NCBI RefSeq assembly: GCF_001624695.1
Contig: NZ_JSEP01000003.1
Location: forward strand, 372,001 to 436,000
Reading direction: 5' to 3'
Source: Labrenzia sp. OB1
Lineage (GTDB): Bacteria > Pseudomonadota > Alphaproteobacteria > Rhizobiales > Stappiaceae
Length of the DNA stretch: 64,000 bases
Shown: positions 38,745-47,108 of the stretch, piece by piece
How positions within the stretch are numbered: position 1 is the first letter of the stretch
Layout of the letters: the number at the start of each line of letters is the position of its first letter
Notes under the pieces: model-generated
The model's input: only the letters and a program-made list of their open reading frames with translations
What the model was told of the DNA's origin: nothing
The model's database searches: none
Translations under genes and position numbers: made by a program

Positions 38745-39797
38745 TTATTGTGCGGTGTTGGCCTCTATCAGCTCCAGCGCGCGTTGATAGAGACCACTGC
38801 CGTCGAGACCCCTCTCATTCATTTCGGCAATCCATTTTTCCCGTGTGGGGGTCGCTGCCTTCTTCCAGAGGGCGACTTCCTCGGGCCCGAGATCGATCAC
38901 CACTCCCCCTTTCGCGATGGCATCATCCCGGGGCGCGGCATCATCCAGTTGCATCTGTTTTCCGGCGAAGGCCGAAAACTCCAGACCGGAGTTGTTGTCG
39001 ATCACCGCCTTCAGATCGTCCGGGAGCGCATCATAAGTGGCCCGGTTCATCGCCAGGACGAAGGTTGCGGTGTAAAGGGCGTCGTCTCCGAAGCTTGTGT
39101 GATTGTCGACAAGTTCGTTGATCTTGAGCGCGCCTGTCACCTCCCACGGCACCACCGTGGCGTCGATCACTCCCTTGGAAAGCGCTTCGGGAACTGCGGG
39201 GACCGGCATGCCGACCGGGGTCGCTCCCAGGCTTGCGAACATGTCGTTGGTTACACGGGTCGGCGCCCGCAGCTTGACGCCCTTCAGGTCGTCCAGAGAA
39301 CCGATCGGTTGTTTGGAATGGATCAGCCCCGGGCCGTGAACCCACAGTCCCAGGACCTTCATGTCCTTGAAGTCCTGGTCCAGCATGGTTTCCTCCGCCA
39401 GTTGCCAGAAAGCACGCGAGACGGCCTCCGCATTGGTCATGACGAAGGGCAGTTCGAAGACTTCCGTGCGCGGGAAACGGCCGGGGGTGTAGCCGGGCAG
39501 GGTCCAGACAATATCGGCAACGCCGTCGATGGCCTGGTCGATCAGTTCCGGCGGCTTGCCGCCGAGTTGCATGGCGGGGAAATGCTGAACCTCGATCCGC
39601 CCCCCGGACTCTTCCTGGATTCGGGCCATCCACGGTTCGAGAATGTTCTTCGGGACGCTCGCCTGGGGCGGCAGCATCTGGTGGAGTCGCAGCGTGACAT
39701 CCGCGGCCATGGAAGCGCCCGTTGCGCCCGCCAGCAAAAGGCTGGCTGCCAGGATCGGTCCGGCGGCGGCCGGCATAAGGTTCCGGTAGTTCAGCAT
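38745..39797 (-). CDS. Orphan TRAP-type substrate-binding protein (DctP family)
   Basis: A 350-residue periplasmic binding protein. Signal peptide: LMPAAAGPILAASLLLAGATG, ending ASMAA. The DctP-family body begins VTLRLHQMLPPQASVPKNIL and has the carboxylate-binding region GVKLRAPTRVTNDMF, in which an Arg typically holds the ligand's carboxylate. The start at 39797 has a strong GAGGGAGGAAA site; the longer frame to 40025 overlaps the P450 gene. No dctQ or dctM lies nearby: the upstream gene is a cytochrome P450. It may use a distant permease. It clearly differs from DctP at 55968. Confidence 0.9.
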   Translation of the reverse strand: MLNYRNLMPAAAGPILAASLLLAGATGASMAADVTLRLHQMLPPQASVPKNILEPWMARIQEESGGRIEVQHFPAMQLGGKPPELIDQAIDGVADIVWTLPGYTPGRFPRTEVFELPFVMTNAEAVSRAFWQLAEETMLDQDFKDMKVLGLWVHGPGLIHSKQPIGSLDDLKGVKLRAPTRVTNDMFASLGATPVGMPVPAVPEALSKGVIDATVVPWEVTGALKINELVDNHTSFGDDALYTATFVLAMNRATYDALPDDLKAVIDNNSGLEFSAFAGKQMQLDDAAPRDDAIAKGGVVIDLGPEEVALWKKAATPTREKWIAEMNERGLDGSGLYQRALELIEANTAQ

Positions 39798-39865
39798 GAT
39801 TTCCTCCCTCTTGATTATATGGCCGGCGCTGTTGCGCCGGCCCGGTTTTGTCCTTGTTCTTTTGT

Positions 39866-41041
39866 TCAGGCCAACCTGACAGGCAGGTTCAGCGGGCCGC
39901 GGAAGCCGAACCCGCTCCAGACCACGTCTTCCGGCTTGTCCAGGCTCATGCCGGGAAAACGGTCGAACAGCATCGGCAGCATGATGTCCCCGACGGTGCG
40001 ACGTGAAACATGGACGCCCGCGCAATGGTGCGGCCCGTTGCCGAAGGCCTGGTGCGGCACCTTCCGGCGAAAGACATTGAAGGATTCGCCGTCCTCGTGA
40101 TCGTCCTCGTCGCGATTGGCCGAGGCCTGGATGGTCATCAGCGTCACGCCTTCGGGAATGTCGATGCCGTCGATTTCAAGGTCCCGCGTGGCCCGCCGCG
40201 AGGAGGCCTGAATCGGAGCGACCCAGCGCACACCTTCCTCGAACGCGTCGCCCCAGGCTTCCTGTCTCTTGACTTCCTCCAACTGGTCCGGGTTGGTCAA
40301 AAGCCCGTAGACGATGGTCGCAAGGGCGTCGCGCGGCTCGTTGATGCCGCCGCCAATGGCGATCTTGATGTTGGCGAATATCTGGCTCATCGGGATCGGG
40401 TCGCGCGCATTCAGCATCATGGACAGAGCGGAATTGTTGGGCGTTGCGCGATGACGCGGCACGAGGTTCTCGAACACGGCATCCATTTCGGCATTGGCCG
40501 CGTCCGAGCGCCGGAACGGTCCCTCGGCGAAGCCGAAATTGCCGGCCCCGTCGATCAGCACTTGCGACCAGCGTTGCATGTCGTCGTCGCCGACGTCATC
40601 GAGACCGAGGATATGCGCCAGTATCCGTGCCGCCAGCGGACCGCAAAGCTCCGTGAAAAGATCGACCGTCTCACCGCGCGGCAGCCGGTCAAGATAGTCG
40701 GCGCATATTTTCCGGTAAAGGCCGGCCCAGTCGGTGTCGATGACCTTTGGCGAATAGGCCCGCTGCATCGCCATACGTTCGCGCCGGTGTTGGTCGCCGT
40801 CCTTGCGCATCAGGGTGTGGGCGCGAAACGCTCTGCGCATGGGCGTTACCGGATCGTCCGAGCTGAACAGCACCGGATCATCCTTCACCATCCTGGTGTG
40901 TTTCGCCTTGGTCAGAAAGACCCGGTTCGCCGCCGGCACCTGCACGATGGGTGTCTCCGCCCGCATCCTTCTATAGATCGGATAGGGATCCCGTGTCAGT
41001 TGCGCGAGAGTCAGCGTCTCGTCGACGGGTGCTGTCGCCAT
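39866..41041 (-). CDS. Cytochrome P450
   Basis: A soluble class I bacterial P450 of 391 residues. The heme-thiolate loop is FGNGPHHCAGVHVSR. The I-helix reads IGGGINEPRDAL, with Asn-Glu-Pro in place of the common acid-Thr pair. The K-helix ExxR is in EGVRW, and RRATRD follows. The ATG at 41041 has GGGAGGAAG upstream. A ferredoxin or reductase gene is not adjacent. It lies 68 bp upstream of the orphan TRAP binding protein and is divergent from a LysR gene, which suggests oxidation of an imported acid. Confidence 0.92.
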   Translation of the reverse strand: MATAPVDETLTLAQLTRDPYPIYRRMRAETPIVQVPAANRVFLTKAKHTRMVKDDPVLFSSDDPVTPMRRAFRAHTLMRKDGDQHRRERMAMQRAYSPKVIDTDWAGLYRKICADYLDRLPRGETVDLFTELCGPLAARILAHILGLDDVGDDDMQRWSQVLIDGAGNFGFAEGPFRRSDAANAEMDAVFENLVPRHRATPNNSALSMMLNARDPIPMSQIFANIKIAIGGGINEPRDALATIVYGLLTNPDQLEEVKRQEAWGDAFEEGVRWVAPIQASSRRATRDLEIDGIDIPEGVTLMTIQASANRDEDDHEDGESFNVFRRKVPHQAFGNGPHHCAGVHVSRRTVGDIMLPMLFDRFPGMSLDKPEDVVWSGFGFRGPLNLPVRLA

Positions 41042-41122
41042 TCGCCATCTTCCTCCCAAATCCGGCCGATAAGCGCAGTATTTCCGCCCTGATAAAATCA
41101 ATCAATACGATTGACTTTATAG

Positions 41123-41147
41123 ATTGCATCGAATTTTTTGATGCAAT
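41123..41147. promoter_or_regulatory. Perfect inverted repeat between P450 and LysR genes, candidate operator
   Basis: Arms ATTGCATC (41123-41130) and GATGCAAT (41140-41147) with a 9-bp AT-rich spacer. A smaller dyad TCAATACGATTGA lies at 41102-41114. Both are in the 144-bp gap between the divergent P450 and LysR genes. Confidence 0.55.
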
Positions 41148-41185
41148 GGTGCAGATGGCGCTGAACCATCGACAGGAGAGGCGTG

Positions 41186-42100
41186 ATGACGATGACGGTA
41201 GATCCCATGGGGGTCGATTTTCGGGCCTTGCAGGTTCTGGTGTGCGTGCACCAGCTTCGCTCGTTCACCCGGGCGGCCGAAGAACTGGGCGTCAACCAGT
41301 CCGCCGTGAGCTATACGATCAACAAGCTCAGGCAGGTATTCCAGGATCCGCTGTTCATCCGCCAGGCGCGCCGCCTGCACGCCACGGTCCGCTGCGAGGA
41401 CATCGTCCAGCAGGCCAGGCGCCTCACCAGCGAATTCCGGCAGTTGGCCGCGCCACCCGACTTCGACCCGGCAATGGCGAGTCAGAAGTTCACCATCGCC
41501 TGCAACTTCTATGAACGGGTCCTGATCATTCCGGAAATCGTGCACACGTTGAAACGCGAAGCGCCGAATCTCGAACTGGAAATCATCGATGCGTCCGGAA
41601 TCGGACATGAGCGCCTGTTGCTCAACGAGGCAGATCTTCTGATCGGTCCGTTTGAAAGATCCGGCCCGCATTTCTACCGGCGCGACCTTTACCAGGACCG
41701 CTATGTCTGCCTTCTGGATCCTGCCCATCCCAATGCCGGAAAACCGTTGAGTCTGGACGACTATCTCGGCCTCGATCACGTGTTGGTCACCTATGGAGGT
41801 CAGTGGCGCTCCCGCTACCTGATCGAACTGGAACGTCTGGGCAAGGACCTGAAGGTAGCCCTGCGCGTGCCCAGCCCGGCCGGGCTGGAACGCCTGGTGT
41901 CGGGGTCTGATCTGGTTGCGACCGTGCCCGAACGCCTGTCAAAAGCTGTCGGCGCCGGGCTTCGGGTGGTCGATTGTCCGGTCGATACGTCGGTCACGAT
42001 CGGTCTGGTCTGGACGACCCTCAACCACCGCTTTCCGGTTCATATGTGGGTGCGCGACATGGTCTATCGCCTGAACAGCAGGGCCCGGAAGGAAGGCTAG
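41186..42100 (+). CDS. LysR-family regulator, divergent from the P450 gene
   Basis: A 304-residue LTTR with the HTH at about 8-66 (LQVLVCVHQLRSFTRAAEELG, then NQSAVSYTINKLRQVFQDP) and a NodD/LeuO-like effector domain (FTIACNFYERVLIIPEIVHTL). The ATG at 41186 (or GTG at 41183) has AGGAGAG upstream. It converges on the citrate synthase at 42141. It probably controls the P450/TRAP pair through the dyad at 41123-41147. Confidence 0.88.
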   Translation: MTMTVDPMGVDFRALQVLVCVHQLRSFTRAAEELGVNQSAVSYTINKLRQVFQDPLFIRQARRLHATVRCEDIVQQARRLTSEFRQLAAPPDFDPAMASQKFTIACNFYERVLIIPEIVHTLKREAPNLELEIIDASGIGHERLLLNEADLLIGPFERSGPHFYRRDLYQDRYVCLLDPAHPNAGKPLSLDDYLGLDHVLVTYGGQWRSRYLIELERLGKDLKVALRVPSPAGLERLVSGSDLVATVPERLSKAVGAGLRVVDCPVDTSVTIGLVWTTLNHRFPVHMWVRDMVYRLNSRARKEG

Positions 42101-42140
42101 ATCCCGGCATCCGGAACCCTGAAGACAGCCCCCCAAGGCC

Positions 42141-43244
42141 TCAGGCGGGCTGCGGCCCCACATAGTGTGAGGACGGCCGGATCAGCTTGCCTGTTTGCTG
42201 CTGTTCCAGAACATGCGCGCACCAGCCGGGCGTACGGCCTACGGCGAACAATGGGGTGAACAGGGTCCGGTCGATGCCGATCGCATCCAGAAGGACGGCT
42301 GTATAGAACTCCACATTTGTTTCCAGCGGCCGGTCCGGCTTGGCCTGTTTCAAGGCGGCCAGCGCTGCGGCTTCGATGTCTTCCGCCAGTTTCACTTTGG
42401 GATTTTCCGCTCCAAGCAGCCTCAGTCCCGCCTTCAGGACATCGGCGCGCGGATCGCGCGTCCGGTAGATCCGGTGGCCGAAGCCCATCAGCCGCTCCTT
42501 GCGGGCAAGGGCCCCGCCGATCCAGGCTTCCGCGTTTTCCGGCTGGCCGATCGCGTCGATCATGTCGAGCACCGGGCCTGGCGCGCCGCCGTGCAGCGGG
42601 CCGATCAGGGCGCCCATCGCACCCAGAACCGCCTGCTTTAGGTTGGCCTGCGTTGAGCCGATCACCCGCGCGGTAAAGGTGGAAGCGTTCAGTCCGTGAT
42701 CGAGAATGGTCACCAGATAGCGGTTCAAGGCATCAGCATGACCTTCCGGTGGCAGCGCGCCTGTCAGCATTCGCAGAAGGTCCGTGGCCGTATTCAGCGT
42801 ACTGTCCGGCGCGACCGGCGCCAGTCCCGACGCGATCCTGTGGGATGCCGCCAGAAACACCGGCAGCGCTCCGCTAATGGCGACCGCATCGGACAGACCG
42901 CGTTTCAGTGGCAGGGCGGCAAGTCCGAGCTGCATGCGCTCGAAAACCGAAAGCTCGGGCGCTGCATCTTCAAGCAGCGGAACGACTGCGAAGGCGGCGG
43001 TGCGGGCCTGTCCGAACGCCGTGCGCAGGGAGCGGTCGCCGATCGGGTTGAAATCCTTCCAAAGATGCTCGACCGCCGCCTCGAAAGGCATATTTCCGGC
43101 AAGATCCTCTATTGTCTTGCCGCGCAGGATCAGGACGCCGTTCAGGCCGTCGACATGGCTCAGCTTCGTGGTGGCGGCAACGACGCCTTCCAGTCCGGCG
43201 GTCGGATCCGGGGTCATGTGGGCGGGATTCGGCGCTTCGGTCAT
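42141..43244 (-). CDS. Citrate/2-methylcitrate synthase family enzyme
   Basis: A short-form citrate synthase of 367 residues that condenses an acyl-CoA with an oxoacid. Catalytic His residues are in LDHGLNAST (H183), GPLHGG (H218) and the signature GFGHRIYRTRDPRAD (H257). Where citrate synthases usually carry the catalytic Asp (N-x-D-F), this protein has Glu (NVEFY, E312). The ATG at 43244 follows AAGGAG. It is divergent from an HTH-fused citrate synthase and probably shares its regulation. It is unlikely to be the housekeeping GltA, which is longer. Confidence 0.85.
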   Translation of the reverse strand: MTEAPNPAHMTPDPTAGLEGVVAATTKLSHVDGLNGVLILRGKTIEDLAGNMPFEAAVEHLWKDFNPIGDRSLRTAFGQARTAAFAVVPLLEDAAPELSVFERMQLGLAALPLKRGLSDAVAISGALPVFLAASHRIASGLAPVAPDSTLNTATDLLRMLTGALPPEGHADALNRYLVTILDHGLNASTFTARVIGSTQANLKQAVLGAMGALIGPLHGGAPGPVLDMIDAIGQPENAEAWIGGALARKERLMGFGHRIYRTRDPRADVLKAGLRLLGAENPKVKLAEDIEAAALAALKQAKPDRPLETNVEFYTAVLLDAIGIDRTLFTPLFAVGRTPGWCAHVLEQQQTGKLIRPSSHYVGPQPA

Positions 43245-43285
43245 GATTATCTCCTTATTTGTTTGCGTCAGATAACGAGAACCAT

Positions 43286-43314
43286 TTGCATTGATCAATG
43301 TTGATAAATACAAT
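43286..43314 (+). promoter_or_regulatory. Promoter (TTGCAT-N17-TACAAT) with overlapping CATTGATCAATG palindrome
   Basis: A sigma-70-like -35 TTGCAT (43286-43291) and -10 TACAAT (43309-43314) with exactly 17 bp between them. Transcription would start at about 43320-43322, on the ATG of the HTH-citrate synthase. The 12-bp perfect palindrome at 43289-43300 overlaps the -35. A minus-strand TTGATC-N17-TTATCT pair could serve the divergent citrate synthase gene, with the same palindrome over its -35. Confidence 0.5.
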
Positions 43315-43320
43315 CAATGT

Positions 43321-44481
43321 ATGAGCAAACCGATCTACCTCTCAGCCCGCGAAGCTGCCGCCGAACTCGGCGTTCAACCGGCGACCCTTTATGCCTACGT
43401 CAGCCGGGGATTGATTTCTTCTGTGGCCGGTCCCGGCAAACAGCGCCGCTACGACGCGGCGGATGTCAGGCGTCTGAAAGGCCGCAAGGCGGAAGATCAG
43501 GCCGGTTTGCGGCCCTTGACGGGCGATCCGGTTCTGGAGACGGAGCTGACGCTTATTTGCGAGGAAGGCCCGGTCTACCGGGGACGGCGCGCGACCGATC
43601 TCGCGGAAAACTCCTCGCTGGAAACCGTGGCGACCCTGCTCTGGGGATCGGAGGACGATCCCTTCGCGGAAAGCGCGCCTGAAAAAGCGCCTGACCTGCC
43701 GCAGGCACTCGGCCCTCTGGACCGACTGATGATGGCGCTTGCCGCCTGGCCGCTGCAGGACAGGGCTGCCTTCACCCATGCGCCGAAACTCCTGCAGACC
43801 AAGGGCGCGGCGCTGCTGCGCTATGGAACCGCCGCACTCCTGAACAGCAAACCGGTGGCGGTACCGATCCACACCCAGTTTGCCGAAGCCTATGGCGTTT
43901 CGACCGCCGCCAGGAATGCGATCCGGGCTGCGCTGGTGCTGTCCGCCGATCACGAGCTCAACACCAGTGCCTTCGCGGTGCGCTGCGCTGCATCCACCCG
44001 CGCGCCGCTGCATGCGGCTCTGCTCTCCGGGCTCGGAGCTTTCGCCGGCCCGCGCCACGGCGCGGCGTCCGACCGGGTGACCGCCTGGCTCGCGGATCTG
44101 ACGCCGGAAACGGATATTGAGGCAGCTCTGTCCGACCGGCTGGGCCGCGGTGAAAGCCTGCCCGGTTTCGGCCATTCCGTCTACCGGGAGCGGGATCCGC
44201 GCGCCGACTGCCTGTTGGATCTGCTGATCCGCAACGAACGCAGCCACCCGTTCGTCGAGCGGCTGCCGCTGCTGATCGATGTCGCCGATGCGCTTTACGG
44301 TCGCGCGCCCAACATCGACTTCGCCTTTGCGGCAGTGCAGAAAACCTACGATCTGCCCAGGGACGCCGGTAAGATCATCTTCTGTGCGGGGCGGATCAGC
44401 GGCTGGATCGCCCATGCACTCGAACAATATTCCTCCCCCGAGCAAATCCGGCCGAGAGCCGCCTATGTCGGCGAGCGATAA
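43321..44481 (+). CDS. Citrate synthase-like protein with N-terminal MerR/excisionase-type HTH
   Basis: A 386-residue fusion. Residues 5-54 form a winged HTH (YLSAREAAAELGVQPATLY, VSRGLI, RRYDAADVRRLKG). Residues 70-386 form a citrate-synthase fold. Key residues remain: H211 (ADHELN), H246 (GPRHG), H285 in the signature GFGHSVYRERDPRAD and D333 (NIDF). It may bind DNA, catalyse, or both. The ATG at 43321 has no Shine-Dalgarno sequence and coincides with the predicted transcription start, so the mRNA may be leaderless; an in-frame TTG at 43291 is less likely. It is divergent from a second citrate synthase. The domain order is known in databases, but I know of no functional study. Confidence 0.85.
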   Translation: MSKPIYLSAREAAAELGVQPATLYAYVSRGLISSVAGPGKQRRYDAADVRRLKGRKAEDQAGLRPLTGDPVLETELTLICEEGPVYRGRRATDLAENSSLETVATLLWGSEDDPFAESAPEKAPDLPQALGPLDRLMMALAAWPLQDRAAFTHAPKLLQTKGAALLRYGTAALLNSKPVAVPIHTQFAEAYGVSTAARNAIRAALVLSADHELNTSAFAVRCAASTRAPLHAALLSGLGAFAGPRHGAASDRVTAWLADLTPETDIEAALSDRLGRGESLPGFGHSVYRERDPRADCLLDLLIRNERSHPFVERLPLLIDVADALYGRAPNIDFAFAAVQKTYDLPRDAGKIIFCAGRISGWIAHALEQYSSPEQIRPRAAYVGER

Positions 44482-44577
44482 ATCCTGAGCCAGACATCCT
44501 GCCGGCGTTGAGATTGATTTTGTGTCCTCGACAGATCTAACGTGTCCGGGAGGAATTCGGATTGGGGGGATTGGCGG

Positions 44578-45471
44578 GTGGCGGAGATTTTCACGCATGT
44601 TGTCAATGTCATGCTGCCGGTGCTGCTGTGCGTGCTGGTCGGCTACGGGCTGGCGGTTGCCAAAGCGCCTTTCGACCGGAAGATGCTCGGCGCTCTTGTG
44701 TCCTATGTCGGTTATCCGGCGCTGATCCTGTTTCATCTTGCCAAGCAGCACATCCAGCTCGACACCTTTCTGATCGTGCTGTCCGCCGCTGCCGGGTCGA
44801 TTTTCATAGGCGGGGTCGTCGGGTTCTTCGTTCTCAAACTGCTGCGGATTTCCGTGAAGGCCTACCTGTCGCCGATGATGCTGTCCAACGTCGGCAACAT
44901 CGGACTGCCGGTCACAACCCTTGCGTTCGGGCCGGAAGGAGCCGCCGTCGCCATCGGGTTTGTCATCGTTGTGCTGGTGGCGATCTTCACCATCGGCATT
45001 GCCCTGCCCATGGGCCGCCCGGACTTTGCCACGCTTGCCCGGCAACCGGTCATCTACGCGGCCTTCGGATCCATTGCCCTGATGGCCAGCGGCTGGAAAA
45101 TACCCGGTCCTATCGATCAGAGCCTTGAAATTCTGGCCGGTCTCGCGATTCCCATCATGCTGCTAACCCTCGGCTACAGTCTCGCGACGTTGAAACTCGG
45201 CGGCCTGACACGGGCGGTCCTGCTGTCCGTCATTCACATCGCGATCTCGGCTCTCACGGCATTCGTTCTGACCTGGGTTTTGAACCTCGACGGCAAGATT
45301 GAAAGCGTCGTCATCGTGCTCTGCTTCATGCCGCCATCAGTCGCCACCTATCTGGCGATTTCCCAGTATCAGCAGGAAGAAGCGCCGGGTGTGGCCGGGT
45401 TCATATTCGTTTCCACTATTCTGACGCTGGTGACGCTGCCCGTGGTGCTGACCTATTGGGCCACAGGATAG
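44578..45471 (+). CDS. AEC family (auxin efflux carrier-like) transporter
   Basis: A membrane protein of about 297 residues with ten hydrophobic segments, typical of the AEC family (VVNVMLPVLLCVLVGYGLA at the start, MLSNVGNIGLPVTTLAFG in the fourth segment). Bacterial members carry malate or other organic acids. The GTG at 44578 follows GGGGGATTGGCGG. It is downstream of the HTH-citrate synthase (96 bp) on the same strand, so an organic-acid substrate linked to that enzyme is plausible. Confidence 0.85.
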   Translation: MAEIFTHVVNVMLPVLLCVLVGYGLAVAKAPFDRKMLGALVSYVGYPALILFHLAKQHIQLDTFLIVLSAAAGSIFIGGVVGFFVLKLLRISVKAYLSPMMLSNVGNIGLPVTTLAFGPEGAAVAIGFVIVVLVAIFTIGIALPMGRPDFATLARQPVIYAAFGSIALMASGWKIPGPIDQSLEILAGLAIPIMLLTLGYSLATLKLGGLTRAVLLSVIHIAISALTAFVLTWVLNLDGKIESVVIVLCFMPPSVATYLAISQYQQEEAPGVAGFIFVSTILTLVTLPVVLTYWATG

Positions 45472-45475
45472 TCAT

Positions 45476-46309
45476 TCAGGGCCTTGATTTCAGGAAGGAT
45501 TCGAAATCGACAGCCTCACTCATGCGGTCGAAGCACCCGAAGGCTCCGCCGTCCTTGATGTCAACGGCCGCCTCGGTGAAGGCCCTGTAGGCAACCCGGG
45601 CGAGGCCGGCGCCGATGGAAACGCGGGTGACACCCATATCGCCGAGTTCCTTGCGGGTGAGATGAAAATTCGGGCGGCCGCCCAGAATGTTGAGGGGCGC
45701 TTGTACGGCGTTCAGAATTGCGACGATCTGGTCCTTTTCCTTGACCTCTGGTGCATAGACACAGTCCGCGCCGGCTTCCACGAAGGCGTTGAGCCGCTTG
45801 ATGGTTTCCGCCATCTCGTACTCTGTCTGCACCGGCCCCTCGCTGCGGGCCGTCAGTACGAAGTCGGGGGCCAGCCTGTTTTTTGTGTCGACTGCCGCCC
45901 TGATCCTTTCCACCGCCAGGTCAAGGGAATAATGGGGATGAACCGGATCGGTGGTGTAGTCTTCGATCGAGCATCCCGCCAGACCGACCTCGATGGCGCC
46001 CCTGACCGTTTCCGCCACTTCTTCCGGGCTGTCGCCGAAACCGTTCTCCAGGTCGCCGTTCACCGGCAGGCTGGTTGCGGCGATGATGTCCGCAGCATGT
46101 GCGAGTGCGGCGTCCCGGCTGATCAGACCTTCGGCGTCCCTGACCCCTTGCGTCCAGGCATAACCCGCACTGGAAGTCGCGATCGCATCGAACCGCATTC
46201 CATCCAGAATGCGTGCCGAGCCGATGTCGAACGGGTTGGGCATCAGGAAGGCCCGGCCTTTTTCATGCAAGGCCCTGAAAATTGCACGGCGGTTGGCGGC
46301 GGTCGGCAT
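45476..46309 (-). CDS. Isocitrate lyase/PEP mutase family protein
   Basis: A 277-residue TIM-barrel enzyme of the ICL/PEPM superfamily. The fold is shown by LMPNPFDIGSARIL, ATSSAGYAW, the metal-binding DLENGFGDSPEEV, and CSIEDYTTD. The catalytic loop K-K-C-G-[HR] of true isocitrate and methylisocitrate lyases is absent, so the reaction is unknown (oxaloacetate hydrolase- or PEP-mutase-like are options). It converges tightly with the AEC gene (4 bp). Its place near two citrate synthases suggests C-C lyase or hydrolase chemistry on a tricarboxylate or an oxoacid. Confidence 0.82.
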   Translation of the reverse strand: MPTAANRRAIFRALHEKGRAFLMPNPFDIGSARILDGMRFDAIATSSAGYAWTQGVRDAEGLISRDAALAHAADIIAATSLPVNGDLENGFGDSPEEVAETVRGAIEVGLAGCSIEDYTTDPVHPHYSLDLAVERIRAAVDTKNRLAPDFVLTARSEGPVQTEYEMAETIKRLNAFVEAGADCVYAPEVKEKDQIVAILNAVQAPLNILGGRPNFHLTRKELGDMGVTRVSIGAGLARVAYRAFTEAAVDIKDGGAFGCFDRMSEAVDFESFLKSRP

Positions 46310-46543
46310 GACATGACTCTCCCATAAGTAGAAATAAGAGCTAATATATATATCTAAAGTTTAAATCAGCCCATGAAATTCATGACCGGCGACAATCCCC
46401 GAGGATGGCCGCTTCCGGAAGAGCCAGTTTACCGGGAAACATGGCGCCAGTTGGGGGACGGTTCGGGGAAAGCCGGAATTTGCCGGAAGCCTTGCGGAAA
46501 GTTGGCCCGCGAACTCCCGCAGGACAGCCCCGTTGACCGGCAT

Positions 46544-47008
46544 TTACATGCCCGTGCGGGTGACTCTCGCGGCAAAGCAGCCACGGCGGGCGTAATGAAC
46601 GTGGATGTAATCGGCATCCGGGTTGGTGAAAAACCTGGCGATCAGATCCGCGGCGTTCTCCCCCTCGACAATCTCGGCATCGATGATTTCATGTCTGACG
46701 TTGAAGGCTCGCACGGACAGAAGACGGCTGGAAATGGAGTGCGGGACCGATCCCGGCTCCGGGTGGCTTTCCTTCGCGCCCTGCCTGACAAAGATGGCAT
46801 GGCTGGCACGGTAGGGCGTTCCGTTCGGCTGGTGCTCGAAATTGAGCAGGAATACCCGTTCGCCCGCTTCGGCATCGGCCAGGGACACGCGGCAGGGAAA
46901 TGCGCCGTCCGAGATATGAACCTGGATATTCCGTTCTGCGAGTTCACGCTCCGGCAGGTCGTCCAGATAGGAAAAATCGGCTGCGGGAAGCGGGTGGATC
47001 TGAAACAT
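46544..47008 (-). CDS. DUF1203 family protein
   Basis: A 154-residue soluble protein of the DUF1203 family, recognised by FPCRVSLADAEAGERVFLLNF followed by PYRASHAIFVR and the end HYARRGCFAARVTR. The start at 47008 (MFQIHPLP) matches family length; the longer frame to 47092 does not. The function is unknown. It stands alone, with 234 bp of featureless sequence between it and the ICL/PEPM gene. Confidence 0.8.
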   Translation of the reverse strand: MFQIHPLPAADFSYLDDLPERELAERNIQVHISDGAFPCRVSLADAEAGERVFLLNFEHQPNGTPYRASHAIFVRQGAKESHPEPGSVPHSISSRLLSVRAFNVRHEIIDAEIVEGENAADLIARFFTNPDADYIHVHYARRGCFAARVTRTGM

Positions 47009-47108
47009 GGACCAGGGTCTCCTCAAGTGATCTGAAGCGACCCTGGACCCGTGCGCTTTGGGAAACGACCCGATTTGCGAGCGTGGTGGCAATCTCGAGT
47101 AAAAACTT

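Noticed and set aside
43342-45045. 567-codon minus-strand open frame
   Set aside because: Antisense to the HTH-citrate synthase and the AEC carrier.
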